A stretch of DNA of 64,000 nt from Heterobilharzia americana. Taxonomy: Eukaryota > Platyhelminthes > Trematoda > Strigeidida > Schistosomatidae. Positions 56,390 through 64,000 of the stretch are shown here, one piece after another. Position 1 is the stretch's first letter; the number at the start of each line of letters is the position of its first letter. The position numbers and the translations under genes were made by a program. The notes beneath the pieces were generated by a model. The model worked only from the letters and a program-made list of their open reading frames with translations. It searched no databases and had not been told where the DNA came from. The stretch covers positions 5,837,755-5,901,754 of the forward strand of contig OX104132.1 of assembly GCA_944470555.2 (NCBI GenBank), given 5' to 3'.

Positions 56390-59300
56390 GAACGGGTTGT
56401 GACAACACTAAGGTATTTCTAGTGGATCACTAGCAACACCATGCTGATGCTGCCTTCTCCATGAAAAGAGGCTAGGGGCTAGGGAAGGTCGGCCCTAAAA
56501 ATACTATCCTCCCCACTACCTTGTGGCTAACTGTTGCCGGTGGAATGGGTTAAGAGGTTAATCCGGGAAAATTAAATCGAAACCTCAAACAATGCCGTAT
56601 GTGACCAACCGCAAGCAGATGTCCCTTGGACTTTATGGTCACACCACCACTACTAAGACTTCTTTTTCAGGCGTTTCAAGGAGAAATAGCTGTCTACAAT
56701 ATGTGTGACTGAGAAGTATCAAGCACTCCCACAACTCAGCACTCAACTTCCCTAGAATATCTATTCACCTGACACAATCAGCTTATAATCTTCCCGCACG
56801 TCTCTCGGTAAGTATTGTTACATCACCTTCAATTTGTTCTAACTCTGGAGCTCTCAACAACGATCTAAGTTCACGGAACAGCATCACTGATCTGAAACCG
56901 CACTTCAAACTACACATTAAAGCTTTAAATGTCTGCAACCTCCGTCATATTGGCCAACAAGCTTCACTCTTCAAAAACGTAGTATCTCGGGTCAAGGATG
57001 TGTGCTATGTTTGGAAGACACGCACACAAGACCCAAGTACAGTTATTCCCTTAACCTCACCCAACCAATATGGTGGCCCCGTGAAATTCACCGTTTGAGT
57101 TTCTGGAGATTTGATGACAGGTTGTTGCGGTCTTACAGGTGCATGTGCAGTATTAAGTGCTAAGACAAAAGGTGCACTGCTCTACTGGATCCTAGTTGAC
57201 AGTCACTTGTACTCTGTTCGACTGAACGTCCCATTGAGGAATAAGAATAGTGGGAAACTCGACTTTGTGTCTTTATGATCTCTGTTTATGGACCTCACTG
57301 ACTGCAGCTCGGATAAAGCAAAGGATGAGTTCTACCGAAAACTCTCTACCCTCCTACTGAAAGTCAGACGTCCAGACATGATTGTAGCAGCGGGAGGATT
57401 AGATAATGGTGATCATTTACTGTAAATGTGCTCAGACAACCGTTTACTTCAAGCTAGTAACAACTTTAGACATAAAGAAAGACTTTGTCTGAAATGGCGT
57501 CCACTGAGGTAAACTGAGTGATGGATACGGACTGCTATCATATATTACTGGAGAGGGTCGGTGGGGGGGGGGAAATGCCGCTACTTTTAGGCACGTGTTT
57601 GGACAGTAATCACGCCTATTTCTGCGCCCAAATGGACGTCGAAAAAACTGAAACAACAAGACAATTGCTATTGCATCTGGAAGATGAGGATACTAAGAAA
57701 CTATTTCAGTGGGAGACTAACTAGCCAGTTATCAGAACAAGACCACGTCACTTATGGAGAACAAACCTGACACCGTCTCCAGTCTACTGTAAAAGCAGCG
57801 TTAAAGATAAATGGACCTCAAAAGTGGTTGAGATGGATCAATGGATCTCAGCAGCTTTTTCTGAATTATTGGATGCGCGTGATCGCATTCCTTCAGGCTC
57901 CGAGCATAATGAGGAGTGGAAGCAAATCAGGTGTAGAGTGACGGTAAGTCTACGCAATGACGGCGGATAGTGGTGCGCAACTAAGTTTAAAGAAATGAAG
58001 AAGACAGCGGGGTTAGATGACAGCAGATTGGTGTTTAGACTTACCAAAGGAATTTGGGCGAAAAGATTAGTGATTAGGGAGATTATTGTGGAGAAAGATG
58101 GGTTGGACACTTCAAGGAACGGTTCAGCCGACCTTTAGCTACTGTTCCGTTACCCAGTATCCACTTGAGTCCTTAATGAAATATCGAGTAAAGACCCCCA
58201 ACAGCAACGGGATTGGAGAAAGCTGTAAGTAATCTGAAAGGAGGAAGAGCACCAAGGACAGATTGACTATTACCAGAGGTATTGAAGGATAGTGGCCCAG
58301 GATTTTTGATCAAATTATCTGAAGTATTAACTGGTGACTGGGAGTCAGATATAACCCCTTGTGACTGGTTTCAGTCACTGATTTTCCAAGGATTCGAGAA
58401 AGGTGAAAACCCCTCTTGTGATAATCACAGGGGAATCAGCCTGACGAACGTAGTGCCTAAGGTTCTAGGTTCTACAACCATTAAACCTCTAAAAGGGGCT
58501 TGGATACAGCAAACTTGAGAAAAGCAAGCAGGTTTCAGTCCTGGCTGTGAATGTATTGACCGAATATTCACAATCTTCCAGGTTGTGGAACACAGGAACA
58601 CTTGCTGATGCCCGCACTAGCTTTACTTATTGACTTGAATGTGGCATTCGACTCCGTCGATTGGGAGTTCTTGTGGCATTGTCTTTAACTGAAAAGGATG
58701 CCCAGTAAATACGTCACTCTGTTGAAGGCTCTGTACTCGAACATTCGTGGGTGTATTAGAGCCTGTGGTGAGTTATTCGGTAAATTGTGTACGCCGAATA
58801 GTGTACGTCATGGATATGCACTATCATAGTTCTTATTCAACTTTCTCACTGGTGTACTTATGGAGGTCTCCCTCTCGTTGTTTAACTGTACAGGAATTGA
58901 CCTAATGCAAGAGATCTCTTGATATATCTGGAGTACGCAGATTACATAGCCGTCTTAGGTGAAGATGCTGACAAGACACCGAGTCTTCTGGACACCTTAG
59001 CTGGCAATTTGAGAATGTTTGGGATACTTTTCTCGCTACTGAAATAAGAATTAGTTGCTCCAGAACTGGTCTTCACTGTCTGACAACAAGAAGTGAAGCA
59101 GTTGAACACTATGTCCACTTCCCTCTCCCTAGATTTTTGATCAGTGCTCTTGGGTAATCGACTAACAAAATCTTCGCACGGATACAAAAGACTCGATTGG
59201 CTTTTACCACTTTACGCCACTTATGGCGCCTCTGTAATATTCCATTGTCTATTACAAGTCGAGCGTACTATGCTGCTGCTCACTCTGTTCTACTGTATGG

Positions 59301-59890
59301 CTGTAATACATGACCATTAAAGGTAGAGGACATGAAAAGGCTTTTGGTGTTTGACCACTGTCACCTTAGTAGCATAGGTCGTGCGTCATGGTGTCACTGT
59401 ATCAGTTATGCAGAAGTCAGGTGTAGATTTTTAGGGAGGCGAAAAAAGTCAGTTGGTGCGGATGTGAACCTTTACGTATTACGCATGCTCAATAACTGTC
59501 TGCCTCGTCTCAAAATGTTAGCCAAAACTGGAAAACGCTTTGGAGCAGCTGAACGAAAACATAGGATCAATGGATATGATCTTTGATTGTTTGACTGAGT
59601 CTTGTAGGGGAATGCTGACCTCTCAGTTAGAGTCCAGAAATCACTGGTTGGAGATAATATATGACATGACTTGGAGTCGATCTTAGGAGCGCAGATTTAT
59701 TTACATATTATCATCGCCTTATTCGTCATACTGAATTTAGTATTTACTTTTTCCTTCTTGTTATCTTATCGCAACTTTCTACTATTTTGACTACTTTCTT
59801 CTCTATTTCATTCTTTCTTCTTCATGCCTTCTTGTTTGATGGGTTGGTATGAGGTGTGGCAACTTGGGCCGTTGTGCATGTGTTTTCCTA
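56390..59890 (+). mobile_element. RTE-like LINE (family 2), long decayed copy
   Basis: About 3.5 kb on the plus strand. A leader (gaaaagaggctaggggctag) and the start of coding are followed by endonuclease traces: ALNVCNLRHIGQQASLFK (near 56930), TRTQDPS, DFVSL then MDLTDCSSDKAKDEFYRKLS (near 57290), RRPDMIVAAGGLDN. The reverse transcriptase follows: GISLTNVVPKVL (58430), QAGFSPGCECIDRIF (58530), a DFEKAFDSVDW-like block (58640), LLYGCNT (59295), KRLLVFDHCHLSSI, LRMLNNCLPRL. It ends with the tail gaggtgtggcaacttgggcc near 59850. Frames change about every 100-200 bp. Confidence 0.82.
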
Positions 59891-59904
59891 TGTCCATCTT
59901 GTCA

Positions 59905-59990
59905 GTCGGTCAGTCTGTCTATTCATCTATCTATCTGTCCATCTGTCCGTCTGTCTATCTGTCTATCTGTCTGTCTGTCTGTCGATAGAA
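59905..59990. repeat. Tetranucleotide microsatellite (CTGT/CTAT/CATC type)
   Basis: About 20 imperfect 4-base units (ctgt, ctat, ccat). It directly follows the 3' end of the family-2 RTE copy and may be an expanded retroelement tail. The apparent Asp/Arg/Gln-rich frame on the minus strand is a by-product. Confidence 0.88.
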
Positions 59991-61320
59991 CTATAAATTT
60001 TATGTCAAAGTGATAGAACAGATTTAGTTTATACACTTTAAGCTTCAAATACTTGTCATTATTTTCATGATGATTTATTTTACTACTGTATTGATTGATA
60101 TCGAAAGCTAATTTCCAATCTACCCCAGTTTTATTAGATAAAATTTTGGTTTGTTTATGAAATGCCAACTTTTCATTGCCTTCTTTTTCAAATTCATTAG
60201 CCTCTTTCAGCTAGAAAGTCAAGTTCTGCCAATATCCAAACAACCAATCGTAACTCATATACAGAAGAAAAGCCCATGAATAATTTGAGTTCCATACAAA
60301 CCTTGAGGTTTCAAAACTCTGCCCTGTAAGATGCAGATTATATGTATATATATAGTTTGCCTAGACCTTTGTTACCCAAGGTATAATTGTTATCGCCAAC
60401 CGAAGATTGGTAGCCTGCTTAGGACTTATTTTATAGTACTTTTGTCTAGCTCGGCTGAAGAACTTCCTATTGACCCCTCTTTCATGTCTGTACAACTTAT
60501 GGTTCAGAAATAACTGTCTGTTGAGTGGTATCGATTATTATGCATTATTCTATTTTCCATATAGGAAATCATTTTTATGAATCATTGTGCTTTAAAGATA
60601 TAGAATTCACTAACATACATGTGAAACTCAAATCACCGATTGAAAAATGATATAGAGTATCAGAGTTTGTCTTCTACTGTGTACAGAACAGGAAAAAAGA
60701 CCGCTATTTGAAAGGGTTTGAAATATCTCGTCTTACCGTCATTTCAGTTGGTCACTCAAAGGCGTATAATATTTGAAGACAAGTGCTTCAATATTCAGTC
60801 AATGAAGTGTATTGGAAGTCCACGAGACACGACAATACTAGTGTTATGTATATTATTAAGTTATTAGTTAAATACATGATTCAAGCTGTAACAGTTTATA
60901 CGTCATCATAGCAGTAACAAGGGTCTCTGACTGTCAATCTTGACTATAAAATGAAATAGAGACTGCCAACGTAAAGTTTCCTATGTGTTTAGAATTAATC
61001 AATCTGAAAACCTTGATGTAATTGTTAAGAATCGAATACATTCTGACAGAATTACTTACTGTTTATCAAGTTTGAAATTCAGAGTACCCTAATGACCTTG
61101 AAGTTAGTTCATTATAACTTCTGCTCATCTCCCTTCCCTATGGTATTATGAAATGTAGAGTTTTTTAAATTTCAAAGTTATATATAAGCTTCTACTTTGA
61201 ATTCTCTACGCAACCTATCTTTTTCATGGTATGAATTTGCAAACATTATGTTATTTCACCCTATCAAATTGACGATAATTGTTCTGTAAGCAGATATTAT
61301 TGTTATTTGCCTTAGTTATG
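59991..61320. other. AT-rich DNA, nothing recognised
   Basis: Probably intron of the RPGRIP1L-like gene. No exon with good splice sites was recognised. Confidence 0.45.
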
Positions 61321-61329
61321 GTAATGAAA

Positions 61330-61760
61330 CTATCGAAATCGTTCAAAAAGGTCTTTCTATAACAAGCGTCATTAGAGCATGAAGTGGTTGAATGCACTAA
61401 CCACTTTACCTATTTGGGAAGTTGTATCAGTCTTAATCGGCTAGTTACTGACAAAATTTCGGTTAAAATACAAAAGTTGGTTTGCCATTCACTAACTGAT
61501 GCCACTTACGGCATTGGAGAGTTATTTGAGTGGATCAATTTTTTCTGTTCTGTTGTGCAGTTGTGAAATATGATCGTTTTAAGGTGTGAAAACGCTAACG
61601 TTTCTGACCAAAGGTGACTTCACAGCACTGCTCTCGTATGGCGAAATCATGGTTTGGGGAATGTGGAGGTTAGGTTTAGGTTTAGAGGGATAGGAAAGGT
61701 CATCGAGATAATAGAAACCAATGTTTGAAGACTCCTGGTGAAGAAAAACTTCCTAAGAAA
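61330..61760 (+). mobile_element. RTE-like LINE (family 2), fragment
   Basis: Encodes VVECTNHFTYLGSCISLNRL followed by VTDKISVKIQKLV (thumb block, compare 10395), then a short trace of the C-terminal region ending near gaagactcctggtgaag. Internally deleted. Confidence 0.75.
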
Positions 61761-62289
61761 ATTTATTTGTCACTTCAACTAGTATTTAACTCAATCAACC
61801 AAACATTGGTGATAAAAACAGTGAAAGTTAAATGAACTTGTTTCGAACTCAGTTCATCGACTTTTCACTCGAACTAATTAACTTCAGCAAAAACTAATCT
61901 TTCAAATTACCTAATTTTTTGCTAGCTACTTCAGAGAACTGATGATACACTGAAGTCAAGTAAGCATTTGCAAGGTTCATAGTCTAGTCTATCTTTATGG
62001 CCTCATCATTCACTTGACCGCTACAGTCTTAGTGCACCTCAAAAATTTCGAATAACTCTGTTTGTCAACTATCTTGAAGGACTTCAATGTATTTACTTGT
62101 TCTGTGTCTATCAGACACCGAGCCACTGCAATATAGAAAAGATTTATTTCTTTTTGAAATGTTGGCTTTTTGGTACTTATTCACAGAATCAAAGATGTAT
62201 CCTTCTTTCTATTGTTCCAAAATAATTCCTACTGCAAATGCACATAAACTCGTATATGAAATCAGAGGCAAGATGGTAACAGAGTCTAT

Positions 62290-63150
62290 CGACTTTGATT
62301 GCATCATGCTACTCTGTAAAGGAGGGATCAACTTGACTACAGGATATATTTAGTTCCGTTCAGTTCTCGGCTTTCTATTGACTCTTTGTTATCTCGTCAA
62401 CTTGGAAGTTCAGTTCCTTAAATTTAATTTCTTCAAACCTTTCATACTTACTGATGACTTTCTGTTGATAACTGTTGTCTTTGAAGATTCTTTTAGTGCT
62501 CAATCACTCTTTTTTCCATGCATCATTACAGCATATCTTTCTAGCTCACGAAAAAGTGTTTCGACTAGTGTTCGTTGAAAACTGGTTGTACGAAAGGTTT
62601 TGAAGTGTAGTTATTCTCCACTCCATATGTTTTTTTGATAAATGAGCACCCGGAAATTACCATTTTTTGTAATTTTCAAAGTGATATTTTAAAAGCCGAA
62701 CTATTGAATATTTTCGTATGCTATGATAAACTCGCTACTTTCATGAGCATCATTCAAGAGTCTTTAGTAATTGAAAGATGGATGATATAACTCCCTTCAC
62801 CTGATAAATATGTCGTTGATATACCTGGAAAAAGGAAATCACTTCCTCAGTCACGTGTTGAAGTTTTTTATGGATATCCGAACCAAGTTGGGAATTACTG
62901 GCTTAAAAAAATTGGGACACTGTTTTCTCAAAGTTAGCGATGAAAATATCTACCAGTGAATTGTTCATTGGCACTCCATCAGTTTGACTGTATATATTGT
63001 ATCATCCAACGAAAGCAGGCGTCCAAATTTGGGAGGTGGCAGAAGCAGAAGATTGGGATGGTGGCAGATAATATCAACAATTTCATGAATACTTATCTCG
63101 TGGAAAAAGGTAAATAAGTACTGACTAACTCGCTTCTCATCATGAACACT
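62290..63150 (-). mobile_element. Penelope-like element, reverse transcriptase remnant
   Basis: On the minus strand: EISIHEIVDIIC (near 63100), a LLSLDDTIYTV stretch (near 63000), QTDGVPMNNSLVDIFIANFE (near 62970; consensus QVDGVAMGSPLGPVLANIFM), then RYINDIFI (near 62830), where Penelope-like elements have RYVDDIF, then LLNDAHESSEF. The order matches the Penelope reverse transcriptase. The second catalytic Asp pair reads ND, and several stops are present, so it is dead. No GIY-YIG part was found to its left. Confidence 0.75.
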
Positions 63151-63755
63151 ATGGCTTTTGTGATATTGCGTTTAGATACAATATGGATCACGATAATCTG
63201 TTGAGTGATTTTATTTTCCGATTGGTTGAGTGAATCATACCTAAACAAAATCTAATTTCGTCATCCGCTTGGAGGTGAATGTTTCAGTGAATAAATCGTA
63301 GGTAACTACTCAACAGCACTTTAGCAGTCACTTCTACTGAGAAGTACACTGGGACAGCAGAGTTTGCTTATTTTGCGATCACAATTGATGTTGATAAAAA
63401 TGCTTAACCTTAAAATAAACTCATTTAGCAAATATCCTACCTTTTGTCATTTAGTGTACAGTATTCTTGCCCTGTGTATTTCTACACAATATTCTGTCGT
63501 CATCTGTTCAGAATTCTCCTGATCGGATTGTTATCAATTCCTGTGTTTTGTGTCATTGTTGCATTTGCTACTGATATGCATTCTTATAAGAAGTGTTCAT
63601 CACACTACCAACATGACAAAAGACGAATGAATTGTTCTAGTTTTATTAGTGTATTATACATGAACTCCATAGTGAAAAACTAGCGTGAAGTTATTTCTGT
63701 ACTCACTACTACTTAAGCCATGTTTGAAAGTAGTCGTTTTCGATAAAAAATATTG

Positions 63756-63950
63756 AATTTGGGGGTTTGTGGGGATTTATTGATTTCAAGTTCGATCCCT
63801 GGTGGGGTCATTGGTGCACACTGCTGAGGAGTCCCATACCAGGACGAAACAACTATCCAGTGCTCCCAGGTTTTCAATGTTCCTTCAACTGATGCCAGTC
63901 TGTAATGAATGCCAACTTGTAATCGCTAAATCCCCACAAACCCCCATATT
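63756..63950 (+). repeat. SINE-B derivative with terminal inverted repeats and hammerhead (B5)
   Basis: 195 bp with 37-bp terminal inverted repeats (63756-63792 and 63914-63950, four mismatches). The right arm is the normal SINE-B tail; the left arm is an inverted copy of that tail replacing the leader and A-box. Between them are a B box (gttcgatccc near 63790), the hammerhead, and the usual 3' segment. Confidence 0.8.
63819..63862 (+). ncRNA. Hammerhead ribozyme motif, core intact, weak stem III
   Basis: CACTG (63819-63823), CTGAGGA (63824-63830), GTCC and GGAC (stem II), GAAA (63846-63849), cleavage triplet ATC ending 63857, CAGTG (63858-63862). All core bases are present and stems I (5 bp) and II (4 bp) pair. 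Stem III (ACAACTAT) is imperfect, so activity is uncertain. Confidence 0.7.
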
Positions 63951-64000
63951 GATTAATCTAGTGCTCATTGGTGACTAGCTTCTAGACGTGATTCCTGAAG

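Noticed and set aside
59923..60168. Minus-strand frame with Asp-Arg-Gln repeats
   Set aside because: Produced by the tetranucleotide microsatellite at 59905-59990; no start context or domain.
61665..61690. Telomere-like ttaggttt repeats
   Set aside because: Only three imperfect units, inside or next to a retroelement fragment.
63444..63683. 79-codon + strand frame with a hydrophobic segment
   Set aside because: No splice or homology support; the region is AT-rich, where such hydrophobic frames arise by chance.
1..64000. CRISPR arrays, bacterial operons or prophage
   Set aside because: No regularly spaced identical repeats, no prokaryotic gene structure; intron-containing genes and eukaryotic retroelements throughout.

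Overview
The window looks like a stretch of a schistosome (blood fluke) genome, or at least of a digenean fluke. It is AT-rich, intron-rich and dominated by decayed retroelements of the types known from schistosomes: RTE-like and CR1-like LINEs, Penelope-like elements, a CsRn1-type Ty3/gypsy LTR element, and tRNA-headed SINE-like repeats whose 3' halves carry hammerhead ribozyme motifs (the hallmark of the schistosome Sm-alpha family). Nothing looks prokaryotic. Most open frames are fragments of retroelements.

Only two host genes could be supported, both on the + strand. Exons at 7661-7843, 9643-9762, 13576-13727 and 13816-13848 join in phase and resemble the C-terminal clathrin/AP2-binding tail of a PICALM/AP180 clathrin-assembly protein. 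Exons at 45057-45181, 45238-45364 and 52943-52996 encode the N-terminal coiled coil of an RPGRIP1L/RPGRIP1 (fantom) ciliary transition-zone protein. A possible membrane-protein exon lies on the - strand at 18307-18494.

Layout. 1-6149: two RTE family-1 LINEs on the - strand, the second nearly intact with 12-bp target-site duplications. 6150-17060: PICALM-like exons among SINEs and 3' fragments of a second RTE family. 18.3-19.7 kb: candidate exon and a Penelope GIY-YIG remnant. 21955-25257: another RTE family-1 copy, nearly identical to the one at the left edge. 26-33.5 kb: two CR1-like LINEs, the second almost full length. 34464-38401: LTR element with 432-bp LTRs and a 4-bp target-site duplication, lacking nucleocapsid, protease and integrase core. 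38.7-43.5 kb: a pile of CR1 fragments in both orientations. 45-53 kb: start of the RPGRIP1L-like gene, whose second intron holds an RTE family-1 insertion, a cluster of foldback repeats and SINEs. 53.7-64 kb: more SINEs, a long family-2 RTE copy, and a Penelope-like reverse transcriptase remnant.

Most notable: (i) a second SINE-like family in which one copy (55027-55072, - strand) keeps a complete, apparently intact minimal hammerhead ribozyme; (ii) two nearly identical but heavily frameshifted RTE copies, one with a perfect target-site duplication, implying recent movement of an already dead element; (iii) a cluster of five related foldback hairpins at 50.28-51.22 kb. Alignments were done by eye; identities and boundaries are estimates unless exact coordinates are given.
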